Shown here piece by piece: positions 1-8,994 of a DNA stretch of 20,757 bases. Numbering within the stretch: the first letter of the stretch is position 1; each line of letters starts with the position of its first letter. The stretch spans positions 1 to 20,757 of the forward strand of contig JAAAVE010000386.1 in the NCBI GenBank assembly GCA_015679605.1, given 5' to 3'. Position numbers and translations under genes: made by a program. This stretch comes from Podila epigama. Taxonomy: Eukaryota; Mortierellomycota; Mortierellomycetes; Mortierellales; Mortierellaceae. The notes below the pieces were generated by a model. It was not told the DNA's origin. It ran no database searches and saw only the letters and a program-made list of their open reading frames with translations.

Positions 1-96
1 AAAAAAATCGCTCTACTGACCTTTGATTCCATCTAAAAAAAAAAAAGAATTTATTGGGGCCCTGCTGCATGTTAGGACCGACCAACCATTGCTTCG

Positions 97-110
97 TTGC
101 ATGCATGCAA
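97..110. repeat. 14-bp perfect palindrome TTGCATGCATGCAA
   Basis: The sequence TTGCATGCATGCAA equals its own reverse complement. It lies about 870 bp upstream of the phosphate transporter start codon. Its role is unknown; it could be a protein-binding site or chance. Confidence 0.5.
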
Positions 111-173
111 GCAGGTCCAACAGAACAAAAATGTCAATTCTCATTCTTTGCTTCTCAGACGTCTTTCCTTACC

Positions 174-179
174 CACGTT
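174..179 (+). promoter_or_regulatory. CACGTT hexamer, possible Pho4-type site
   Basis: CACGTT lies about 800 bp upstream of the transporter start. In budding yeast the bHLH factor Pho4 binds CACGTG and CACGTT in promoters of phosphate genes, including PHO84. A six-base match is expected often by chance, so this is only a candidate site. Confidence 0.2.
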
Positions 180-564
180 GTGCATCCTCAGGGCTGCGCT
201 GGTTGGCGGCACTGGCCAATGAGTCGCCACAATCCATTGTCGCACGCATTCGTATTCGCTGCTCTTTTTCTTTGTCACATCTTTGTACACATCTTTTTTT
301 TTTTTTTTTTTAAAAAAAGTCTTACGTCCACAAACACGGCCATTTCTTCACTATTTCGGCTCTTTCCTCATCCCATTTCCAGCCATGCCTCGGTCCATCC
401 CTACAGCAGTTTTTACCCTTTTCGACATTACAAAAAGTCCTGCTGTCGACACTCCTTCCTTTCTTCCTCTTCCCCCTTGAAAGCTCAGTTTTGTATCCAT
501 GCATACGTTTTAGATGCTGACTTTTTTTTTTCGCATTATTATTATTTGGGACATTCATCTATTG

Positions 565-572
565 TATAAATA
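565..572 (+). promoter_or_regulatory. TATA box of the phosphate transporter
   Basis: TATAAATA lies just before a long pyrimidine-rich tract, a common arrangement around fungal transcription starts. The tract and the following CA-rich leader would form a 5' untranslated region of roughly 300-380 nt with no upstream ATG. Confidence 0.5.
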
Positions 573-976
573 TCATTTTTCAACGGGCCGCAACATTTGA
601 ACGGCCCTTTCCCTTTTTCTCTCTCTTTCTTTTTCTTTTTTCTTCTCTTCTTCTTCTTCGTCTTCTCCTCTTTTCCTGCCATTTTGGCTCATTCTTTACT
701 CCGTTATTGTCAACTCCCTTTTTCGTCATCCTTATCCTTGTCCTTGCCCTTGTCCTTTTTGCCTTCATCTTCATCTTCATCTTCATCCATCCTCTCTATA
801 CCACTCCACAACCACACATACACACATATACACACACACAGGCATTCAAATCACACCATAACCACATACACTCCACAGACTTACAAAATACAATAATCCA
901 ATATTACAGAAAAATATATACCCCCCCACCTCTCAACACCACACCACACCACACGACAGGATACGATACGAACGCC

Positions 977-2608
977 ATGAATGACAACTATTACAACTAC
1001 AACAACACGATAGCTGCAAAACTTGACGCAGAACAACTCAATGAACGTCGTCGTGAGGCATTGACAAAGATTGACAATGCAGAGTTTGGCTGGTTCCACA
1101 TCCGCGCATGTCTCGTCGCAGGTGTCGGTTTCTTCACTGATGCATACGACCTCTTCGCCATCAACCTCGTCACCCCAATGCTCGGCATCGTCTACTACAA
1201 CGGCGGTCACTTACCCTCTCACATTGACCTTGGCATCAAGGTTGCCGCCTCTATCGGCACCTTCATGGGTCAGGTTGGCTTTGGTTATCTCGCTGACCGT
1301 CTCGGCCGTAAGCGCATGTACGGTATCGAACTCATGATTATCGTCGTTGCCACCTTCGGACAGGCCCTCTCGGGTAATGGCTTCGCTCTCTCTCTCCCTG
1401 CTTCCCTTATCATCTGGCGCGTCATTGTCGGTATCGGTATTGGTGGCGACTACCCGTTGTCTGCCGTCATCACCTCCGAGTTCGCGACCACCAATCGTCG
1501 CGGCGCCATGATGGCTGCTGTGTTTGCAATGCAAGGCTTTGGTTACCTGACGACTGGAATCGTTGCCATCCTCCTCCTCATGGCCTTCAAGGACGCCATC
1601 ATTGCCAATCCTGAGAACCTTGATTTTGTTTGGCGTGCCCTCATCGGCTTTGGCTGTTTGCCTGCCCTTGTTGCCGTCTATTTCCGCATGACTATTCCCG
1701 AGACCCCACGCTTCGTGCTCGATGTCGAGAACAACCTCAATAAGGCCGAGCGTGATGTTGCCATTGTCCTTCAAGAGATCAACCGCAATCACCTCAAATC
1801 TGAAGAGGACAATGCCGCTGATGCGCTCATCGTTTCGAACCCATCCGTCGCTAAAGGCTCCTGGAGCGACTTTCGCGCCTACTTTTCGCAGTGGAGGAAC
1901 TTCAAGATTCTCTTTGGCACTTCCTTGGCCTGGTTCGCTCTCGATGTTGCCTTTTACGGCATCGGTCTCAACAACTCGTTTATTCTCTCTTCTATCCATT
2001 TTGGTGACGAAGAAAGTGACACATTCCAAAGCATTTGGAACTCGGTCGTCGGTCAGATCATCATTGTCCTTCTCGGCGCGATCCCAGGCTACTGGGTCAC
2101 TGTCTTCACCATCGAACGTCTGGGTCGTATCCGTATCCAGATCATTGGTTTTGTCATGTCTTGTATCCTCTTCTGTGTCCTTGGTTTCGCGTACAACCAA
2201 ATCCGAACCGCCTCTGCAGCCCTCTTTGTCTTTATCTTTGCGGCTACACAATTCTTTCAAAACTTTGGTCCTAATGCGACCACTTTTATTATCCCCGGTG
2301 AAGTCTTTCCTACTCGCTACCGTTCCACTGGTCACGGTATCGCTGCCGGTGCTGGAAAACTGGGTGCCATTATCGCTCAGGTTGGATTCTCTCAACTCAA
2401 GGACCGTGGTGGACAAAACGCGTTCATTCCACAGTTGCTTCAAATCTTTGCCATCTTTATGTTTATTGGACTTCTTGCCACGTTTTTGATTCCTGAGACA
2501 AAGGGCAAGACACTTGAGGAGCTCTCGAATGAAGAAGTGAGCAGACCTCGCTCGCCTACGTATCCGAAGCGTCGTGTCAACAATGCGTTGTCTTCAGATG
2601 ACTATTAG
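977..2608 (+). CDS. PHO84: PHO84-type inorganic phosphate:H+ symporter (MFS)
   Basis: A single-exon gene of 543 residues, the usual length for the phosphate:H+ symporter (PHS) family of the major facilitator superfamily. It should import phosphate across the plasma membrane with protons. Visible family marks are GFFTDAYDLF in TM1 (D55, D58), MFS motif A (GYLADRLGRKRMYG) after TM2, the PHS signature GGDYPLS (D158 within it), a hydrophilic central loop near residues 240-300, and ALDVAFYGIGLNNS with D323 in TM7. The last three regions carry the aspartates known to matter in fungal PHS transporters. The start at 977 is the first ATG after the TATA box; the frame stays open upstream but without an ATG. 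The end, PETKGKTLEEL and a polar tail, is typical. It faces the reductase gene tail to tail. Having no introns sets it apart from every other gene here. Confidence 0.95.
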   Translation: MNDNYYNYNNTIAAKLDAEQLNERRREALTKIDNAEFGWFHIRACLVAGVGFFTDAYDLFAINLVTPMLGIVYYNGGHLPSHIDLGIKVAASIGTFMGQVGFGYLADRLGRKRMYGIELMIIVVATFGQALSGNGFALSLPASLIIWRVIVGIGIGGDYPLSAVITSEFATTNRRGAMMAAVFAMQGFGYLTTGIVAILLLMAFKDAIIANPENLDFVWRALIGFGCLPALVAVYFRMTIPETPRFVLDVENNLNKAERDVAIVLQEINRNHLKSEEDNAADALIVSNPSVAKGSWSDFRAYFSQWRNFKILFGTSLAWFALDVAFYGIGLNNSFILSSIHFGDEESDTFQSIWNSVVGQIIIVLLGAIPGYWVTVFTIERLGRIRIQIIGFVMSCILFCVLGFAYNQIRTASAALFVFIFAATQFFQNFGPNATTFIIPGEVFPTRYRSTGHGIAAGAGKLGAIIAQVGFSQLKDRGGQNAFIPQLLQIFAIFMFIGLLATFLIPETKGKTLEELSNEEVSRPRSPTYPKRRVNNALSSDDY

Positions 2609-2997
2609 AAGAAAAAAGTTTCTCTTGCATATATCCCATATAAAAACACGTTCATCTCATTATATCATTATATCCAAAAAGAATATATAATTGTTGTACA
2701 TACAGAAACAAAAAACGCGTCTTTTTATGAATTAAAAAAAGGCGTCATTTGCGCCATGGTAGAATGTTGAAAACAAACAAACAAGCAAACATGAAATGGT
2801 AACACGACACAAACAAGGATGAGAGATTTGCCACCAAAACATAACAAATTCAACTACAAAAAGTCCCATTCTGGATCATATCAGCAGGATGCTGCTTTTT
2901 AGCCTGCGCAATTGCAGACGACATGAGGAAAATATGGCTCTTCATGGAAGGAGCCGTTGTAAAGTTGGATTTATACAAGGCAGGTAAAAGAATGAAC
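2609..2997. other. Convergent 3' intergenic region
   Basis: 389 bp between the ends of the phosphate transporter (+) and the aldo/keto reductase (-). It is AT-rich, with an ATTAAA at 2731-2736 that could serve as polyadenylation signal for the transporter. No gene or repeat of note is seen. Confidence 0.5.
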
Positions 2998-5131
2998 CTA
3001 CTGAACTATATTCTGGAGAGTCTTTCTTGCAAAGTCGACATAAGGCTCTCGTTTCATGCCCAAGAGTACAGAGTCCACTTGCTCATGTTCTAGTAGATAC
3101 TCGAGCGCAAACTTCTCGATCGGCCCTCCTCCCAGATCGACTCCATAGCCAGTCAACATCTTTTCGACTCGTTTAGACTCTTGCGACCGAACTTGTTGAT
3201 GGAACGCATGAATGTACTTATCCAGCGCCTTGATCACTCCTTCAAGCTCCTGTGTTGTCGCTATCGACTGTGTATTGGGTACCACAGTGCTCTTTGATAC
3301 AGTCTGGTTCTTCTTGACTGGTGGCGAATCCGGTGTACTCTCTATCAAGGGTGTGGTCGAGTCAGAGCTGGTGCCAGAACCAGAGGCTGTGGTGTTGTTG
3401 GAATTCGAATGAGGAATGGGCGCCGGTTTGGTCTTCATTGGTCGTGAGAGCTCCTGATGGAGTTGGTTCCGGATAGCAGAGCCCTCGAGTTGGATGATGG
3501 ACAGTTTGTTTTCCCGCAGGGATGCATCGAGACCGTCAATCATCTCTTGAAGGCGCTGCATCTTGAGAGCAAAGTTCTCCCGCTGGTGTCCCAAGTTGGA
3601 TAGGGTCTCTCGGAGGCGCTTGTACGCTTCTTCATAGGTAGGTGACTGGGGTGCTGGGTACGATGCTAAACGAACAGCGCCACGCTCAGGAGACATGGCA
3701 TTCAGAGGCCGGTTCACAAAGACGCGAAGGCCATGACCCTTGGCCCACTTGGCCGTTCGGAGGATACCTTCCATCTCCAAGATATTACCCGGCATCTGCA
3801 AGAACCCTAGTCCATGCTTTGTACGCGTTGTCGGTTGTGGAGCGCTATTGGGCTTGGTGGCATTTTTAGAAGCGCCAGTGTTCCCAGAGTCAGCTTTTGT
3901 TGTTGCTCCAGTGCCGACGTTGGCTGAACGTTCCTTCTCGAGCATTGTCAAGTTATCGCGGTATCGTTCATGTTCCTCCTGTTTACGTTGACGCACAGTC
4001 TCAAAGGCCTTTGTCGCCATCTTGATCAACCCTTCGTAAGGTAAAAAGTGGGCATTGGATGGTTTGAGTGAAAATGAGTTGCTGCTAATGCCATATGACC
4101 GGATCCTGCCCTTTTCAATCTCTTTCTCGAGCGCCTCAAAAAGTATCGATAATCTATCCAAAAGGATATTCTGATGCTCTTCAGGAGTGGAAACAAAAAA
4201 AAAGAGAGGAAAATTCACATAGGTGAATACACTTTTGCATTTTTTTCTTTTGTTAAGCTAACGTTGCAGAAAGAATACATACGTTTGACGTTGACCTCAA
4301 TGTCCTTGATGTCGCGAACATGAGACATGAGGAAATACTCTGGATTATGAACAAACAAGATGTCGACCGTTTTGGTATTGAGCCGCTCCAATGACCGCGT
4401 CAGTTGGTCTCTATGATTTTTCAGCAGAGGTAAGTACAGTGCATTATTATGAGTTTCACTTTGCCTCATCTTTTGCAGCTCGAGATTGCCTTGGTGCAAA
4501 GGAGACATGAATGCAAAAGAGAAATATGCTCAGATGCTCTTACCGCATGAACACGGGATGGATGCAATGATAACATTCTGGCGAATACTTGACAATCTCT
4601 TCTTCCGGAACATCCTATTTGGGGGTAGATAGGTCCAAAGACAAAGTATCGTGTAAGTGAACAACCAAAAAAGAAAACCATCAGACATACGAAAAAAAAG
4701 TACATGGTCCACATACTGAATAGACACCTTCGGACAAGAGCCGCATGTTCTCATTCTGAATATATCCAAACTTGGTCGCGATGATGACTTCGTCTCGAGT
4801 CAAAGTATTTGGACGTGGATGCGAAAGAACCTTTAAAAAGGCACATCATGACAACTGTGAGTATCTTAATTATGTGGATATCATTTCACACACACATACG
4901 CAATAAAAAAAAAGAAGACATGGACGCAGTGCCATTTACCTTGCCGATAAGTTGTTCACTCCTGCCATTTGAATAATTGCTGGAAGTATCAATAAGGTTG
5001 ATGTTCAGCCGTGGGTCACTCTGTCTCTCTAGTGCTTTGTATAAGCTCTTTTCGTGTTCGGGGACGCCTAGGGCCAGGCGGTAGCAGCCAATACCCAAGC
5101 GCGAGATGGCTCTCGTAGTTGGATTAGCCAT
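2998..5131 (-). CDS. Aldo/keto reductase family protein with two insertions
   Basis: Five exons: 5131-4940, 4830-4717, 4614-4544, 4410-4283, 4178-2998; 561 residues. All introns are GT..AG, 102-133 nt, and the phases join. The N-terminal half is a clear aldo/keto reductase (NADPH-linked carbonyl reduction or the reverse), with the catalytic tetrad visible: D48 and Y53 (LIDTSSNYSNGRSE), K84 (IIATKFGY) and H147 (ILFVHNPEY). GRIRSYGISSNSF (193-204), then QMPGN..RVFVNRPLNA (about 296-329) and the C-terminal VDSVLLGMK match later barrel strands. The family is usually about 300-350 residues. The excess comes from a charged/low-complexity segment at about 230-290 and a coiled-coil plus S/T/N/P-rich segment at about 350-480. 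The start is the ATG giving MANPTTRAISRLGIGCYRLALG. The substrate cannot be named. The gene is divergent from the exonuclease gene. Confidence 0.85.
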
Positions 5132-5486
5132 TTTGTGAGGGAATGAAATGAAATGTGTGGGCAAACAATGGTCTGATGTCAATGGGGAAAGTTAAGTAAT
5201 GAAGACCAATAAGGTTTGAGCCTCAAAAAGTGAGGTTGGTGTTTTTTTCAAACATTTTAGAGAGGGAATGAGTTGATTGATGTGATCATTAACAAAAGTG
5301 TGTGTGTTGTGTACGCGGCGCTCACAAGTGTTACAGGTTACACCTGAATTCGCCCTTTTTCCTTCAATACACTTGATTTGTTGTGTTTTTTTGAAACTTC
5401 TCTGACAGGCCAAAGCTTTTCATTCATCTCCACAACACAACACAACTCAACACATTCTTTCCATTCTTCTCACATTCAACTTTTCA
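5132..5486. promoter_or_regulatory. Shared divergent promoter, reductase / exonuclease
   Basis: 355 bp separate the two start codons, so both promoters must lie here or overlap the genes. The exonuclease side has an AC/CT-rich leader directly before its ATG with no upstream ATG nearby. No clear TATA box is seen for either gene. Confidence 0.5.
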
Positions 5487-7587
5487 ATGTTTACATCATC
5501 AGGGCTGTTCAAATCCTTACCATGTCCCTTCTTACCAACATGTACTCGCGAAGCATATTGCATCTTTTCACATTCAATATCACCAACTCCTGAGGCACCA
5601 CCTGCAACAGCGACCTCACAACCTGCTACGACTTCAACCACTTCAAAACGAAAACTCGGGCCCGCCAACAAAGACTCGCCAGAAGCACCACCCACAAAAC
5701 AGAGTCGACATGGCGTACAAGAAAAGTCACTGGAGAAGCCGAGCGTTACACCGATCGCAGCCATGGAGATGGCGAAACAAAGGCGACAGACTTATGACAC
5801 GATTGCATCACCACCAACATCGAGCTCACTGTCTGGATCAAAACGCGCTGGATTAGGAGCAGGAGCAGGAGTAGGATCAAGCAGTGCCCAGGCGGTTCTC
5901 TTGGCTCGACCACAAGTATCAAAGGCATCTTCCGCATCAGCCGCGACGAAAACAACAGTAATACACTTTTATGGCCTTTCGATGAAGGATTCAAATAGTA
6001 CAATCACCTTTCTAACGTCGCGTACATATATTACGTTCACTAGCTTTCAACAACTGGAGCGAGTGGCCCACCAGTTCTCAAGATCGACCTTAGAGCACAC
6101 AGTAAACCCCAGTTTCGTCAAGCTGTCGCCACACAGTATTACAAAGAGTTTTTGAGGATATACACACCCCTTGGCGACTTGGGCTCGAGACTGGCCACAG
6201 CACATGCAGTTGAGCAGGAAAAGGATGTCCATGGAAAAACAAATGCGGGAACCTATCGAAACCAGGCATCCAACATCCTCTTGAGATTGAAGAAACGACC
6301 CGTAGCAGTCTCGGAAGATGATGTAGGCATCGATGGCGTCTGGACAGATCCTAAGGCAAAGAACTCAGAGACAGATGTGTGGAAGAACGCTGCCAGCTTT
6401 GTTCCGCCTGCCACCATGCTCGAGAAATACGGTTATCCTATCGAAATTCCAAGTGGACCCTTCACGCCGCTGGACCCGGTTCAGACTTGCGACCGCTGCC
6501 ACAAGCAATTTGAAGTACGCGACACTTTATCTGAGGAGGATAAGCTCGCGTGCAAATACCATGACCGGAGGATATCACGCAAATTGATCAATGGCGAGCG
6601 CATCAAAATACATGCATGCTGCGACGGCATTCAGGGCAGTGAAGGGTGTCGGGAAGGACCTCATGTCTTTAAGGAAGACAACTTTTTGCATCTTCATAGT
6701 CGAATTCCGTTTGTCAAAGCAGCCGTCAAGGAAGCCTCGGATAAAAAGAAGCATAGAATTGTGGCTATGGATTGCGAAATGGTAAGCAGAAGAGAGAGAC
6801 GAGATAGGCCTTCCAACATTCCTTTGCTCGTTATCTTTTTTATTTTTTTAATACTCTTTTGTCCTTTTTATTCATTTTTGTTCTCTCTTTAGTGCTATAC
6901 TTCCGGCGGATTCGAATTGATTCGTATCTCTGCGATTGATAAGGATGGCAAAGTTATTCTCGATGAGCTGGTTCGACCAAAGCATGAGATCTGGGATCTG
7001 AACTCTCGATTCAGGTAAAAATGCCACCTTTTTTGCAAATAAAATTTTGCAAGTAGAATGGTGGGATAATGGAGCACAAACTGATCAGCACGCGTCTTGT
7101 CCTTCTTATCGCGTAGTGGTATAACTTCCATCGATAATGCAAAATACGACCTTGAACAGGCAAGAGGTTTGTTCTTGGACCTGATCGATGAAGAGACAAT
7201 CATTATCGGCCAAAGTCTAGAGAACGACTTTAAGGTGCTTCGACTCGTCCACAATCAAGTCATTGACACGGCCATGGTAAGAAATAGCGTTTTTTTTAAG
7301 CGTTGGCTTTGCTTTTCAATTCTTTTGCAGGGGGTTATAACATGAAGGAATGTCTGTCACATAAAACTCAATATATGATATCTTCATGCATCGCATACTA
7401 GTTGTACCCTCATCCACTCCAAGCTCAGAGAAATGTCCGTTATTCGCTCCAAGTACTTGCCAGAGAGCATCTCAAGATCAATATCCAGGACAGTGAGCAT
7501 GGCCACGATTCTTTTGAAGATGCCAAGACCTGTCTAGACCTAGTTCGTTTAAAGATTACAAAAGATAGCGCAAACAAGGCCTCCTAG
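5487..7587 (+). CDS. REX3: DEDDh RNA 3'-5' exonuclease, REXO1/REX3 type
   Basis: Five exons: 5487-5957, 6044-6781, 6893-7014, 7117-7276, 7402-7587; 558 residues. Introns are 86-125 nt; the first has donor GTAATA and a CTAAC branch motif. Order of parts: an N-terminal CCCH zinc finger (C13, C19, C25, H29); a low-complexity S/A/T/P linker to about residue 160; a Cys/His cluster in exon 2 ([25 protein letters not shown]) as in REXO1/REX3 proteins; then the exonuclease domain. Catalytic residues are D400 and E402 (VAMDCEM), D481 (GQSLENDFK), and H532 and D537 (GHDSFEDA), a complete DEDDh set. Relatives trim 3' ends of structured RNAs such as RNase MRP RNA and 5S rRNA in the nucleus; the substrate here is inferred. 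REXO1 (REX1) and REX3 are hard to separate by eye. Confidence 0.9.
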
Positions 7588-7864
7588 CCATATTGTCAAT
7601 CTCTCTCTCTATCTTTTTTTTCCAGTTTTTTTTAATACGTTCTGTTACAGAGACAGAAAAATGTCAACAAAGTTGAGAGTTGAGGAAGGAAATAGAGAGA
7701 GAGAGAGGAGTAGGAAAGGATAGAGTTTCTATGGGTTGTTGCGGGAAGTGACAGAGTACGGGTTTTCAAAGGGGATAGTCATTCATTGAACAAGTTCTTC
7801 AGGTCCTGTCAACAGGTGGAAAGTAATAGGAAAGAGAGAGAAAGAAGAAGACTTGATCCATTTT
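7588..7864. other. Convergent 3' intergenic region
   Basis: 277 bp between the exonuclease (+) and NDUFS5 (-). It holds CT- and GA-rich simple sequence (about 7600-7625 and 7685-7725). No gene is seen. Confidence 0.4.
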
Positions 7865-8610
7865 TTATGCTGTCGCCTTGGCCTTCTCCTCTACAACATT
7901 TAACCTTGGGACATTGCTGGCAGCAGCAGCATCCGCCTTCTTCTTGGAAGCGGCAGCCTCTTGAGCACGCTTCTCCTTTTGCTTGTACTGCTCATCCTGA
8001 ATGGTCTTTGTGCGGAGGATCTATATGAATATGTAGAACCATGAGTGAGTGTGTTGGACTGACCAGAAACATGTCTTTTTTCTGTTCTACTTCGAAAGCA
8101 AGTGTGTATGAAGAAAGACATACCTCCTTGCTGTGATGCAAGCACTCAAGGTAATCATCGCGCTGAAGAACGCACTCCTCGGGCTTGTCAGCAAGAGCAT
8201 AGCACTTGTGGAACTCTTGCCAGAAAGGGTAGCATCTGCTGCGTCCTGGGTTTCAGTAATTGCACAAACGCGATTTCCCAAAAGTGCAAGATGAAAAGAA
8301 AAAAAAAAAAGTTGGTTCCGAATAATTGTCGAGAATGCATCAGTTCCATCATGAGAGAATATTTTTTTTAAAGAGAAAAAGACACGATTAGTCGTTTAGT
8401 TTTCGTCAACTTTTTGCATAACATAGCATCGGATCTGATGATCTACGCGAAATTTCATTTCATTTCTTTTTGCTTTTCTCCGAGCAAGTGAATTCAAGCA
8501 TAAAATAAAAAACAACAACATTGAACTAATCACAATACAAAACAAAATAGCCACTCTTTCCAATAGCTGACGCATTCATTACCTCCGCCGTAACCGTATC
8601 CAGAAGCCAT
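7865..8610 (-). CDS. NDUFS5: Mitochondrial complex I subunit NDUFS5 (15 kDa, CX9C)
   Basis: Three exons: 8610-8583 (28 nt), 8245-8124, 8020-7865; 101 residues, normal for NDUFS5. The protein starts MASGYGYGGGRSRCYPFWQE. It carries two CX9C motifs, CYPFWQEFHKC and CVLQRDDYLEC, which form the disulfide-linked helical hairpin of this accessory subunit of NADH:ubiquinone oxidoreductase. Such proteins lack a cleaved presequence and are imported to the intermembrane space by the MIA40 oxidative route. The C-terminus is a charged, Ala/Lys-rich helix ending KATA. The first coding exon holds only nine codons plus one base; the glycine codon is split across the 337-nt intron. The second intron is 103 nt. 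No long open frame covers the whole gene, so it is easily missed. Confidence 0.9.
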
Positions 8611-8994
8611 TTTGTATAAAGGGGATGATGTCTATAAAGTTGATGGTTTGGTTTGGTCAAATTGATCTCGGAAAATCCGAAATCCAGAACGAAGGTTGGA
8701 TTCAGTCTTGACCCCGTGACGTGACTTGCAAAATGGAATCTCACATTCACGCGGCCACACACCGGAGCATCTCACTCAGCAAAAAAAACCCCTCCAGTGT
8801 TATACAGCTTGACAAGGTTGAAGAGAAATAAAAAGAAAATCATTGACAAACACGTATTTTCAGGAATTCTCCAGTGTTTTTATTACGAAAAATGAACGAT
8901 CCTTGCTGGGTTCTGAACCACAATATCGTACACGAATACAACAACTGTAGCCCAGGCTGCAGATAAAGGCAGCATACCCCACCAGTTTCGATAT
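8611..8994 (-). other. RPS16 3' end and NDUFS5 promoter region
   Basis: 384 bp between two genes on the same strand. The right part is the RPS16 3' untranslated region with an AATAAA on the minus strand at 8883-8878. The left part must hold the NDUFS5 promoter; no clear TATA box is seen. Nothing else is recognised. Confidence 0.45.
8878..8883 (-). terminator. Polyadenylation signal of RPS16
   Basis: AATAAA on the minus strand about 110 nt past the RPS16 stop codon, in an otherwise AT-rich stretch. Confidence 0.45.

Larger units (their letters stand above)
1..976 (+). promoter_or_regulatory. Upstream region of the phosphate transporter
   Basis: No credible gene is seen in this stretch. It holds A-rich sequence at the left edge, a 14-bp palindrome at 97-110, a CACGTT hexamer at 174-179, a run of 19 T followed by 7 A at 294-319, a TATA-like box at 565-572, a strongly CT-rich block at about 607-679, four CTTCAT units at 763-786, and a CA-rich block at about 808-845. 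There is no ATG between the TATA box and position 977, which supports 977 as the translation start. Open frames in this part translate to low-complexity F/S/H-rich peptides and are not believed. Confidence 0.6.

Noticed and set aside
54-569. Open frame of 171 codons in the left flank
   Set aside because: It spans a T19 tract, has F-rich low complexity and no recognisable domain.
707-976. 90-codon in-frame N-terminal extension of the phosphate transporter
   Set aside because: The extension has no ATG and translates a CT/CA-rich leader into I/F/H/T-rich sequence. Position 977 is the first ATG after the TATA box.
1211-2443. Antisense open frame of 410 codons opposite the phosphate transporter
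   Set aside because: It is the mirror of a strongly codon-biased gene; the translation is charged, has no family sequence, and the sense strand encodes a clear PHS transporter.
5503-5516. tRNA B-box-like GTTCAAATCC
   Set aside because: No matching A box, acceptor stem or terminator; it lies in the coding start of the exonuclease (FKSLPC).
7329-7345. TTTTGCAG acceptor in the last exonuclease intron
   Set aside because: It is a good acceptor by sequence, but using it leads to a stop codon within five codons. The acceptor at 7400-7401 restores [16 protein letters not shown] and the DEDDh motif III.
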